Source: Mytilus galloprovincialis (taxonomy: Eukaryota > Mollusca > Bivalvia > Mytilida > Mytilidae). From it: a stretch of 64,000 nt of DNA. The translations under genes and the position numbers were made by a program. The notes below the pieces were generated by a model that was not told where the DNA came from, ran no database searches, and saw nothing but the letters and a program-made list of their open reading frames with translations. Shown piece by piece: positions 54,564-64,000 of this stretch. Within the stretch, counting starts at the first letter, position 1, and each line of letters starts with the position of its first letter. Location of the stretch: positions 90,854,664-90,918,663 of the forward strand of contig NC_134844.1 in the NCBI RefSeq assembly GCF_965363235.1, read 5' to 3'.

Positions 54564-55915
54564 GTACGTTTTGTATGGTAAACTAAGTATGTTCAGTTGT
54601 AAACTTTTAATTTTGTTTTTGGAGCAACGAAAATAATTTCGAAAGATTTTTTAAACAAAAAGAAAACTATTCAGCATTTTAAATACACAGTATTACGAAG
54701 ATGTTGTTCTAGAAGTAAACGTTAACATGATTTTTTTTACAAAGCACATGCTATTTGGGAATGGACCCACCTTTTCCGTAAAATAAAAATATTTATTCCA
54801 TATCGGTATCATTTTAGAAGGTTTCTCTATTTGATTTTTAAATTAATAACATTTTTTCACCGAGGTATAGAGCCGATCACAGCATTTATCGTCAGAGTGA
54901 TTTTACATGTAATGTTTTAGTAAAATGATTGATGTACATTTTTTTTGTTTTTTTTTAAATATTTGTCATAACAAATATTGTTTTCTCTCGGAATATGTAA
55001 TAAAAGAGTTACTGTCTTTTGCTTTGATAAATATGTGGTTGAATTTTGAAAACTAATATAAACTTCGGCCGTTGGTCTCAGTGAACATCAGTTTTTCAAA
55101 AGTCAATAAAACAACATATTTACCACACCAAAATACAGTAAATGTACATATCTACTGTTATTATAATATCGTATTCACAAAAACAAGAGCACTTACAATA
55201 AGTGAAAATAAGATGAAATTATATATTTTGGAATTTGTTATGAAAAAAAAATAGAGAAGGGTCTTTCCTCCTAGAGCATGTTAAACAATGTGCAAATGGC
55301 AAAAAAAAAATAAAAAATGACGGTCTCCCTTTTGAGAGGCGTCTAGTTAAATGTAAATACATGTTAATTCTTCAAAATCGAAATTGTTTTGTTGTTTTGC
55401 ACGTAGTGAATGTGCATCTGTGATCATCTGTGGAGCGAACTCCATTTTCATACCAACCGTAATCTTGATAAACAGTGATTATAAAATATTTACCAGAAAA
55501 GCTGAAAACAAACGTCATAAACAGTTACTATAGTCAGAAACATATAACATATGTCTCTGCTATAGTCAATAAGATCGAACTTCACTGATATTTAAAGTGG
55601 GGTGAGTTTGCATGTTTAAGATCGTTTAAGTTCATCGTGTATTTTTCATAGGTGGGATGAAATCGCAGACCTTTATTCAGCGGTATTTCAATCCTTTTCA
55701 TAAGTTTTGTTAGACTAATTTTCAATGGGATTTTACCCTTTTACATAAGTTTGTGAGAATTCGTAAACAAGAGTGCAGCCACTGTGAGTGCAGGCTGTGC
55801 AGCGATGTTTTAGAAAGGTGCCTTTTAGAAAGTGGGCGAGATAGTGAAAAGGGCGAATCGGTGTGGGGCGAGTCATCATAGATTCTTTAACAACTTAAAT
55901 TCCCCTATATAGATC

Positions 55916-55947
<32 letters not shown>

Positions 55948-56388
55948 GAAGGTATATAGAAGCTATCCATTCTATAACACTGTGTTATAGTAGTCTCAGG
56001 GAAAACGTATGAACAACATGTTCAATACAAAAAGGATCAAAAAGTTGGTTTCTCTCCCCCGAACTATTATAGTGTTCTATAACTACAGAGATCTACAGAC
56101 ACTCGTTGCTCGGTGAAATCTAAATGTATTTCCTCTTCAAAAGACGACCTGTCACTGTCTTAAGTACTATATTTGTGCTAATTTATGTTTTAAATATGTT
56201 AGCACAAGCTTGTACTCTGAATGTTACTCCGGTCAATCTTCCGTTTTTTTGCTCCTGAGTCCTGGTCGGGTTGTCTCCTTGACACATTCCCCGTTGGTAA
56301 TCTTTGGACTACTATTCTCTATTTCTGGAGATTATTTAAATGAATTGCCGTTTACTATGTAGAAGGCAGAACAGAGACTCTCCAGGGG

Positions 56389-56512
56389 CGGATCCAGCTA
56401 TTTAAAAAAGGGGGTTTCAACCACATGTTTCAACATGTTCAAATTCATTGATCGTCAAAAAAAAGGGGGTTCCAACCCCCAGAACCCCCCTCCCCTGGAT
56501 CCACCACTGGAG
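56389..56512. mobile_element. 124-bp MITE, CCAGGGGCGGATCC ends
   Basis: CCAGGGGCGGATCCAGC at the left is mirrored by TGGATCCACCACTGG at the right. The interior has AAAAAAGGGGGTTTCAACC and AAGGGGGTTCCAACCCCC. No clear target duplication. Same family as 9011-9188. Confidence 0.75.
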
Positions 56513-56649
56513 ACATATTGCAGTTAAGTACAATTTCTGTATTGCACTTACATATAATGTCTTAATTGTTTTTAAATGAAGTCAAGTCAAGAAGACAGGA
56601 GTGAAATACTTACAATGACTTAATAAATACTCCTGAGTACAGTTTTAAG

Positions 56650-57112
56650 AGGGTGGTAAAGGGGGGTGCTTGCATGAAAAAAACGTGAAATAAGACATAA
56701 TTTCACGTTGAACGTGAAATAATTTCTGTAATGAACGTTGCACGAAAAATAAATACTTTTATTTCAACCTCTTGTGACTGAGTCACTGTCTTCTTGTATA
56801 TATTAACTCTTTGTTTTACTTGATATTCCCGATTTAGTATACACATTTATGATATAATTGGTTTACGGCTTTTAAAAAAGTATTTCTTGACGATCCCTGC
56901 CAAGTGTTTGAATTTTATTTGAAAAATACTGAGCACTCAAAATAAGACTTTGAAAATCACGAAGCACGTAAAATTAAATAAGCAGAACACGTTGAACGAG
57001 GCACCCGTCATGCACGACTGAACGTCAAATAAAAAAGTAAAAACATGTTGAACGTGAAATAAAAAACGGCGATCACGTTGCACGAAAATAACCCTTTACC
57101 ACCCCCTCTTTT
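56650..57112. mobile_element. TIR element, GGGTGGTAAAG family (copy 2), 8-bp duplication
   Basis: It starts GGGTGGTAAAGGGG and ends CCCTTTACCACCCCC. TTTTAAGA flanks it (about 56642-56649 and 57111-57118). The interior repeats AACGTGAAATAA and CACGTTGCACGAAAATAA motifs. No ORF. It is related to 4876-5072. Confidence 0.7.
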
Positions 57113-57339
57113 AAGATTCCTGTCATCTGTGTATTGTAAATTTTCTATAACTTTCAGAATTAAAACTTTGAATTGAGAAACAGAATGTCATGATAAATTT
57201 AATTCATTATCAGTGATTATAGGAATGGAACCAATCCATTTCAATTTATTGTATGAAATCTACAAAAGTGCTCCTACATGTACGTAAGGTGGCACGTAGT
57301 ATTTCCTGGCCCATAAGGGATAATGATAGCTTTTTTTAG

Positions 57340-57830
57340 AACTTTCACCATTTTGGTGCATTTTAATATCTATTGACATGAGCTCCTTTTTGATTTTTAT
57401 AAATTTTAGATTTTACATGTCCCAGTTACGGGGTTTTATTCATAAAAAAGGGGGATTTTGAAGTTTTCAAACAATAACTCAAAAATGCTTTCATGAAACT
57501 TTGGTGAATTGTTTATATCTATTGATGTAAGTTCCCGTTAGAATTTAAAAATTTTAGATGTTACATTTCTGAGTAATGGGGTTTTACTCATCTAAAAAGG
57601 GTGATTTTCCAGTTTACAGACAATAACTCAAAAATGCTTTCAGCAATTCTCATGAAACTTTGGTAAATGGTTTATATCTATTGTTTTTTCATCAATTTCA
57701 AATATGACACTGAGAAGTAATTGAACTTCATTCTTTGAAAAAGTGACGGGCGTATCATGCGCTCATGACGCAGCTGTTTATCATACACGTTAGCATGGTG
57801 AGTTTTTATTTTTCTGAGTTATGGGGTTTT
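57340..57830 (+). repeat. Tandem repeat, same family as 34690-35220
   Basis: GACATGAGCTCC, TTTTAGATTTTACATGTCCC, CATAAAAAAGGGGGATTTT, AACTCAAAAATGCTTTCA and TTGGTGAATTGTTTATATCT occur in about three units. The tail is GACGGGCGTATCATGCGCTC. Confidence 0.8.
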
Positions 57831-59264
57831 ATAGGGGGAAATTTACAAAAGCGCAAGTTATAACTGTATCAGCAGTATCTTTAAAGGAGCTAGATTTTTA
57901 AGTTTTCACATAAAATTCAGTAGCCTTTTCTTAAAAAAAACCCAAAATTTAAAAAATCTGATTTTTTATTCTGTTAAACAAGTTATTTTTAGAAGAGAAT
58001 TGCTGAACTACATTTTAAGCATGTCTTCACCATGCATGTAAAAATTGTTATATTAACAAAACAAATAGGCCACTTAATGAAACCTAACGAAAACAGAATG
58101 GCCAGATACTTGTATATACAAACAACATAAAATCACTTGGTACATATCTGAGAGTACTCACATTCTAACTGACAGCTAGTTCAAAGCCACAAACAACTAA
58201 TTAAAAAAGTCTAAGACTAAATTATCCATCAGTACACATCCAACATTCAATGGATTTAGTGTAAAGAGGTAATAAACAGTGACAAAGAAAAACATGACCT
58301 TGTGCAATGCCAAAATACAGGTATGAACAGATTGTAGATCTATGAATGTATATATGTATACCATTGTATACAACAATAATATTTAGTCTTCTTTTAATTT
58401 ACTGATATCAAAATCAATATTAATACCAATGAAACATTATTCAATGATCTAATCATTGTGTTGAATTGATAACCTTTTATATACTATAACAGTGTTAAAA
58501 GTATTTTTTTAAAGAATAATGTTTTCTAATCATGTCAATAAAAATAATGTTATTTTGATTTATAACACATATATTTTTAATCTCAGATCAGTCTCTTACT
58601 AATTTAAAAACACATGTACAGCATATAACATGTATAACAGAATGTACAGACGATATAAAGAAAATACAGGTACATTTTATATTGACAATTTTGATTTTAA
58701 AGAAAACCACTCACTTACTAATTTCGTTGTCATCGTGAAATATGATCATGATGTACTGTTTTCTCCATTAAAATGTGCATGTCTTAATGCTTCTTAAATT
58801 TAGAAATAACTATTTAAGCACATATGCTAGGCCAAGTTTTATTTTTTTTTATGAAAATCAGTCTTTGGTTTTTATTTTAAAGATTGATCAAAAGTGTTAA
58901 TTGCAGAACTGTACGGCAAAGTAAGGTTTATATACAATAAACAGTTGGATAACAAGATTAAAATTGAACCAGAAAGTTTGTGTGACAAAAAGTTTTCATA
59001 TTTGAAAAATGCACAGGGGCCATAACTTGTTAAACTACACACCTAATTGTGTATTGCTACCTCAGATCTACAGATATAAGTCAAATGACTGAAAATCACC
59101 CTAATATTAGAGTTTTTGCCTTTAATAGATGATTTTAAGCTAATTTCTTAGTTTGATTTACCAAAAATCTGTAATGGATAGGAACATATGATGGAAATTT
59201 AAACATATATGCAAGTATCAATATTCTATAGATATGTAAAACTATGCTATCATTATTTTACTCA

Positions 59265-59430
59265 TAGTTTAAGACTGTACAGTGACATATAGCCTTTAAT
59301 TTCTGTGTCATGTAGTCTCTTGTAGAAGTTTATTTCATTGGCAATCATACCACAACTTCTTATTTTTATTATATAGATGAAAGATAATAGAAACAACAGG
59401 TGAGCAAATTCAGGCTCTTGTGAGCCTGCT
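59265..59430 (+). mobile_element. GTTGTCTCATTGGCAATCAT-family fragment next to a TAGCTCACCTG-family end
   Basis: TTTAAGACTGTACAGTGACA, TTTCTGTGTCATGTAGTC and CATTGGCAATCATACCACAA are followed at 59398-59431 by GGTGAGCAAATTCAGGCTC and GTGAGCCTGCTG. Confidence 0.7.
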
Positions 59431-59518
59431 GTTATTTATTATCATGAGTAGGCATTTACAGTATACTGATTGAATTAGCCATTTACAATATAATTTTAGG
59501 TGAATTTTGGGACATCAG

Positions 59519-59633
59519 TATTAAAGCTTAATAAACAGAAATTCACAGGAACAACTTTGTTTGGTCTAATGATAAATGATACAAAGAAACTGCTGAAGTT
59601 CTGGCTCGACACTGGAGAATTCTTAAAAGACAG
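59519..59633 (+). CDS. ParB/Srx-like protein gene, second predicted exon
   Basis: A 115-nt exon encoding LKLNKQKFTGTTLFGLMIND then TKKLLKFWLDTGEFLKD, ending in phase 2 at GACAG|GTTACT. The upstream boundary is either ACATCAG at 59518 (phase 1, joins the 54470 exon) or AATTTTAG at 59499 (phase 0). The downstream junction to 63164 is in phase and continues as RERYVQESSSSS. The peptide reads as a small globular segment, not recognised alone. Confidence 0.65.
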
Positions 59634-61075
59634 GTTACTATAATTATTATTATTTTGATATATATAATCTCTTAAAATAAATAGTTGTGTGCACCATTCT
59701 TTGACAATGAAGAAGTTGACTCCTAATTTTTAGTCTTTTAACAAGAAACAAATTATAAGGGCTTCAACACCCTATAGTGATCAGACTGTCTGTGTATCCA
59801 TCTGTGCTTCCAATTTTATGTTACAAATAATGTCTTGTCTGTAACACTGCAACTTCTAACCAGAACACAATTAAAGTTGCTATGCTGTTAGATTTAATAG
59901 ATTACCATGTCCAGTTGTGACATCCAGTGTCAGAATTTTCAAAATAGCCATCATGCTCAAGTTGACTGCTTAAACAAACATGTAATTTCAATACAAATCC
60001 TGTCTGCATGGTCTCACTCCCGTCTGATATTTTGTGCATTATTATTTTCGATATTATGTACCTCAATGTACATGTTGTAAGATGCAAAATATAATTTTTT
60101 TGTTTTCTTATTGTGCAAATCACATATGATAAATTATATAATTCAAAATGGGATCTTCTGCAGTTACTGGCAGATGGCTAATGAATTTGATGTTTGTTAT
60201 AATATATTAAGATCTATTAAAACAGTATACATGCAGTGAGGTGAGAGATTTGCTTCGCTTTGCAGGCTTCACTATGAAATTGAGATGAAGAACAGTAATA
60301 AAATTGTGATTTTTTCCTGTACATGTACAGATTTTGTTGTCATTAATGTTTCCCCAATATCCTCTTTTTTCAACTATATATAGATTATATATATATGGCA
60401 GATTCCATATAAGAAATGGAAATGTCTGTCAAAATGAATAAATAAATAAAAATAATAAATACTGTTATTTGAAAGATAATCTGTGAATGTTTTGATGAAT
60501 AATGATATTAGATGAAATTATAAAAATGTATATGATTTTTTCCGTTTAAAGTAGAAATGATTAAAACAAGTTGAAAAAATGCCAAAATTTTGACGGAATT
60601 AACTCCCTGGTCCCATTTTTTTACACTGCTAAAACTAGTGTAGTCTGGTTATTCAAACATTACTGTTCCCAAATCTGTTTCTTTTTTTTAGTCAAAAACA
60701 TCTGTGATATATATATTTTTTTCACTTTCAAATATCTTGCTTTATAGCTCAGTGTCTGTCAATAAATCTTATTTCAGGAACATCTCTGTAAAAACTTTCA
60801 AAATCATTGTTGGTTCCAATATATGCCAGTTAAAACTGTAAATCAGTTGTGCATAAGAAAAAACACATGTTGATTCTTTCATTTAACTTTATTCAAGCAA
60901 TAGTTTAAACTTATATGTTTCCTACATAAGATCTGTCAAACTTGTTTTCTTTCGTCTGAAACATTTGAATGTGCTAACAGTTAAGAGTTATTTGACCTGT
61001 GGTGAAATCTTGTTAGATGCTAGGCTACAGTATTTTCCAGGAAATTTAAAAATGACTTTCAACTAGGATTTGATT

Positions 61076-61700
61076 TCCAATGTCAGTAAAGAAAAAAGTC
61101 AAATATAAATTGTCTGTCAAAATATCTTATGTATGAAAAATCTTATGTCAGAATCAAGTCTGTCAAAATTTTATGTCCGAAACTGAATTTGTCTGTCAAA
61201 TCTTATGTCAGAAATAATAAAGTCTGTCAAATCTTATGTCAGAAATGATAAAGTCTGTCAAATCTTATGTCAGAAACAATAAAGTCTGTCAAATCTTATG
61301 TCAGAAACAATAAAGTCTGTCAAATCTTGTGTCAGAAACTCAATTTGTCTTTCAAATCTTATTTCAGAAAAAATAAAGCCGGTCAAATGTTATGTCAGAA
61401 ACAATAAAGTCTGTCAAATTTAAGTCTTATGTCAGAAAAAATAAAGTCTGTCAAATCTTATGTCAGAAAAAATAAAGTCTGTCAAGTCTTATGTCAGAAA
61501 CAATAAAGTCTGTCAAGTCTTATGTCAGAAAAAATAAAGTCTGTCAAGTCTTATGTCAGAAAAAATAAAGTCTGTCAAATCTTATAAATAAATGTCAGAA
61601 AAAATAAAGTCTGTCAAGTCTTATGTCAGAAAAAATAAAGTCTGTCAAATCTTATGTCAGAAATAATAAAGTTTGTCAAATCTTATATCAGAAACATAAT
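61076..61700 (+). repeat. 31-bp minisatellite, about 18 units
   Basis: The unit is AGTCTGTCAAATCTTATGTC followed by AGAAACAATAA. Units near 61220-61320 are almost identical at exactly 31 bp; flanking ones vary by small insertions. Each unit contains a splice-acceptor-like TTATGTCAG, yet it lies within a predicted intron. Confidence 0.9.
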
Positions 61701-61713
61701 ATTTAAGGCTTTG

Positions 61714-62560
61714 TTAGGGCCCCGCCTTTAGGCGGGTCGCCCTATAGTGATCAGTCTGTCCGTCCGTCCGTCTGTAACACTTTAACTTTGTGTCCGCTCC
61801 ATATCTAGAGAACCATTATGATTTCATACTTTATACTTTAGATGTTTATTAACCACCACCAGAGGGCGTGTCATGATGTATGTACAACTTCCTAGGTCAA
61901 AGGTCAAGGTAAAAAAACTTTGGTTTCAGTTAACAACCCTGTGTCCTGTGGTGAAGATCGTGTCCGCTTTATATCTTGAGAACCGTTATGATTTCAAAGT
62001 TTATACTTGACATCCATTTTAACCAACACCAGAGGGTGTGTCATGATGTATGTACAAAATCCTAGGTCAAAGGTCTAGGTCAAAAAAACTTTGGTTTCAG
62101 TTGATAACCCCGTGTCCTGTGGTGAAGATCGTGTTCCCTCCATATCTAGATAACCGTTATGATTTTATACTTAATACTTAACATGTTTATTAACCAACAC
62201 CAGAGGGTGTATCATGATGTATGTACAACTTCCTAGGTCAAAGGTCAAGGTCAAAAACTTTGGTTTCAGTTGACAACCCTGTGTCCTGTGGTGAAGATCG
62301 TGTCCGCTCCATATCTAGATAACTGTTATGATTTCAAAGTTTATACTTGACATCCATTTTAACCACCACCAGAGGGCTTGTCATGATGTATGTACAACTT
62401 CCTAGGTCAAAGGTCAAGGTAAAAAAAACTTTGGTTTCAGTTGACAACCCCGTGTCCTGTGGTGAAGATTGTATCAGATTATCCATACAACTTATTTACC
62501 CCACGTTATTGACAGTGGGGCCCACAGAGATGGCTCCCATCTCAATGGTATATAGTTTAT
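61714..62560 (+). repeat. CCCCGCCTTTAGGCGGG-headed tandem array (copy 2)
   Basis: Head AGGGCCCCGCCTTTAGGCGG and CGCCCTATAGTGATCAG; four to five units with ACCAGAGGGCGTGTCATGAT and TGTGGTGAAGATCGTGTCCG; tail TTATTTACCCCACGTTATTG then GTGGGGCCCACAGAGATGG. The open frame at 62347-62757 runs from this repeat into the neighbouring SINE and is not a gene. Confidence 0.9.
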
Positions 62561-62717
62561 TTAAAAAGGACGATGCTTATAATTTTTTTTGGTCAAATTG
62601 TCTAAATATCTTTATTAGTAAAGCATGTATTCAAAAACAGAAGTTCATTGCTGATGACTTTTGCCTAGCATGCTTATGGGAGTTGTTTCTCTTTCTTCTA
62701 TGGAATCTGCCATATAT

Positions 62718-62955
62718 TATTCGTCTAAATAACAGCCCAACAATGTTAGATCTGTAAATAAGTGGAAGCAAATTTTTGTTCTTCCCTGGCTGGGATTCCA
62801 ACTCATGCTACTGAGATATCGTGGCACCACACTGCAGTGGTCTATGCCTGATGGTCTAGACCACTTGACCACCTAAGCTTGACAAAAATGAACCTTTTGG
62901 TGGAAGGGTGTTACCTTTCCTTGTCAGTTACATCTGGTAACCAAAAGCTTGATTT
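62718..62955 (-). mobile_element. tRNA-derived SINE (copy 2)
   Basis: On the minus strand: an A-box-like TGGTCAAGTGGTC near 62865, a degenerate B box AGTTGGAATCC near 62797, and the same body as the 38775 copy (TTTACAGATCTAACATTGTT). Older than copy 1 judging by the decayed B box. Confidence 0.8.
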
Positions 62956-63163
62956 TTGCACTTAAAAGGCTGAAAATGCATGACATATTTATATTCAATA
63001 TGAATATTCACATTTTGTCTACTAAAACATCAAATTGTTCAAAAAATGTTCTCCATAGTTTCCTACTGGTTTCACTGTTTCACAGATATCCATGAATATA
63101 GATACTAGTTTTTGGTGTTTTTCAGCCTTATTTTTTTCCTATATATATCTGGGTGTGTTTTAG

Positions 63164-63959
63164 GGAAAGATATGTTCAAGAATCTTCTTCTAGTAGTGAG
63201 CAATCAGATGGAGATGATGAGTATTACAATGAGCCGGTCCAGAACATTGATAACCTTTCAAATGAAGACAACCCCTTTGTTACACAACTGTCACAAATTT
63301 TACCAGAAAGAGCTATCAGTATAAAACATTTGGATGTTCAACATGCTGAAGACAATTTTTCCCAAGGATCAAAGGATGAAAGCTTAACTGATGAGTCCAC
63401 AAGGTTGAACAGAAAACAGTTGATGAAAAGTATTAGTTTAAAAGCAATTGGGTTCAAATTCCTAGACATATTTACTTTAAAAGAACCACCAAAAAGGTTC
63501 AAAGTCAGAGAAGCTGATGAAAACTTTGTTGAAAAAATGGCGAATGTAATGGTTGAAAAAAATTCTGTAAGTGTTGATAATGCTCCAAATATAATTGGCC
63601 TTATTGACATAGATAAAGTTGATTACAAAGAAGAAAACTTTTCTAACTATGAGGTATTTATAGTGGATGGGAACCACAGTATTAAAGCACAAAAAGAGGC
63701 ATACAGACAGACAAAAGACGAACTGTTTAGGCATCGTGGAGTTTTCATATACTGTGGTTTAACAGAAAATGAAGCAATTCTGCTTGGAATCAGCAGAAAT
63801 GAGGACACTGAATCGTTTGTGAAGTTCTCTGATTTTCAGAAGGTTGATGTACTGAGGCGTCGATTGTATTCCATGACAGGCACACCAGCCCATGCTGATC
63901 CACCTACAGTTCCTAAAGAATTTAAGGATGTATTTATCACTCTACTTAACTTGCAAGGT
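63164..63959 (+). CDS. ParB/Srx-like domain protein, third predicted exon (partial gene)
   Basis: The exon follows acceptor GTGTGTTTTAG (63163) and ends at AAGGT|GTAAGT (63959, phase 0). It gives about 265 residues. The first 120 are acidic and Ser/Asn-rich (RERYVQESSSSSEQSDGDDE), likely disordered. Next come ISLKAIGFKFLDIF and PNIIGLIDIDKVD, then YEVFIVDGNHSIKAQKEAYR, which matches the DGxHRxxA box of ParB/sulfiredoxin-fold proteins with Ser in place of the usual Arg. LTENEAILLGISRNEDTESF and VDVLRRRLYSM follow, like the helical segment after the ParB box. Family knowledge: ParB-fold proteins bind CTP, ATP or DNA. Function here is unknown; the gene continues to the right. The alternative is only a chance box match, but fold order also agrees. 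Confidence 0.75.
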
Positions 63960-64000
63960 GTAAGTAACAGTTAATTGCATCTATATAGATCTTTTAAACA

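Larger units (their letters stand above)
54564..59518 (+). other. Predicted intron of the ParB-like gene
   Basis: About 5 kb containing an AT microsatellite (about 55908-55941), a GTTGTCTCTTTGACACATTC fragment (56215-56300), a MITE (56389-56512), a TIR element (56650-57112), a tandem repeat (57340-57830) and dispersed repeat ends (59265-59430). The stretches 54570-55900 and 57830-59265 show nothing recognised. Confidence 0.45.
59634..63163 (+). other. Predicted intron of the ParB-like gene
   Basis: It contains the 31-bp minisatellite, a second CCCCGCCTTTAGGCGGG array and a SINE (separate entries). The stretch 59640-61075 is AT-rich; TGTCTGTCAA near 60424 and 60765 suggests decayed outlying minisatellite units. 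No other exon was supported. Confidence 0.6.

Noticed and set aside
61076..61700. CRISPR-like array from 31-bp periodic repeats
   Set aside because: Units are contiguous with no unique spacers; it is a minisatellite.
62347..62757. 136-codon plus-strand frame
   Set aside because: It runs from a tandem repeat through its tail into a SINE; composite of repeats.

Overview
The window looks like nuclear DNA of a bivalve mollusc, most probably a mytilid mussel (Mytilus or a close relative). It is AT-rich by eye, has long introns with GT/AG boundaries, and is packed with several dispersed repeat families that I recognise from memory as typical of mussel genomes. Examples are the 'GTTGTCTCATTGGCAATCAT' family, the 'GTTGTCTCTTTGACACATTC' family, the 'GACGCGCGTTTCGTCTAC' tandem family, the 'TAGCTCACCTGGCCC' family and the 'CCCCGCCTTTAGGCGGG' family. 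The species assignment is inference, since no search was run.

Host genes are few and mostly partial. (1) A minus-strand gene of unknown function has two phase-compatible exons (5730-5583 and 3258-2767) and probably continues off the left side. (2) An intronless SET-domain methyltransferase-like gene is at 7654-6875 (minus). (3) A plus-strand gene spans 16506-28064 and encodes a PD-(D/E)XK nuclease-like protein. Its first recognised exon is split by a 561-bp inverted-repeat element (16770-17330) that inserts an immediate stop; removing the element and one TA puts the two exon halves back in the same frame. (4) A plus-strand gene starts near a TATA box at 54374 and has predicted exons at 54470-54563, 59519-59633 and 63164-63959. 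It carries a ParB/Srx-like motif and runs off the right end.

Most of the rest is mobile DNA. A young BEL/Pao-type LTR retrotransposon (47880-52992) has 650-bp LTRs with one difference seen, a 5-bp target duplication, and one long Gag-protease ORF but no reverse transcriptase, RNase H or integrase. There is a degenerate Tc1-like transposon (45771-47027), a decayed ORF1 of an L1-like non-LTR element (38635-37653), three decayed copies of a retrotransposon ORF tail, and two tRNA-derived SINEs. At least ten non-autonomous terminal-inverted-repeat elements are present, several with clear target duplications.

The oddest element is at 12278-13573. It has perfect 36-bp terminal inverted repeats and a GTCAT duplication, sits inside a roughly 350-bp satellite array, and its interior is almost entirely a tandem of imperfect ACAAAATTGACTTTTGT-type palindromes. 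The long frames through that array are compositional artefacts.

Region by region: 0-6 kb repeats, TIR elements and the unknown minus gene; 6.9-7.7 kb SET gene; 7.9-14.2 kb dispersed repeats and satellite with the palindrome-array element; 16.5-28 kb nuclease-like gene with repeat-filled introns; 28-47 kb repeats and DNA transposons; 47.9-53 kb LTR retroelement; 54.4 kb to the end the ParB-like gene, whose introns hold further repeats and a 31-bp minisatellite.
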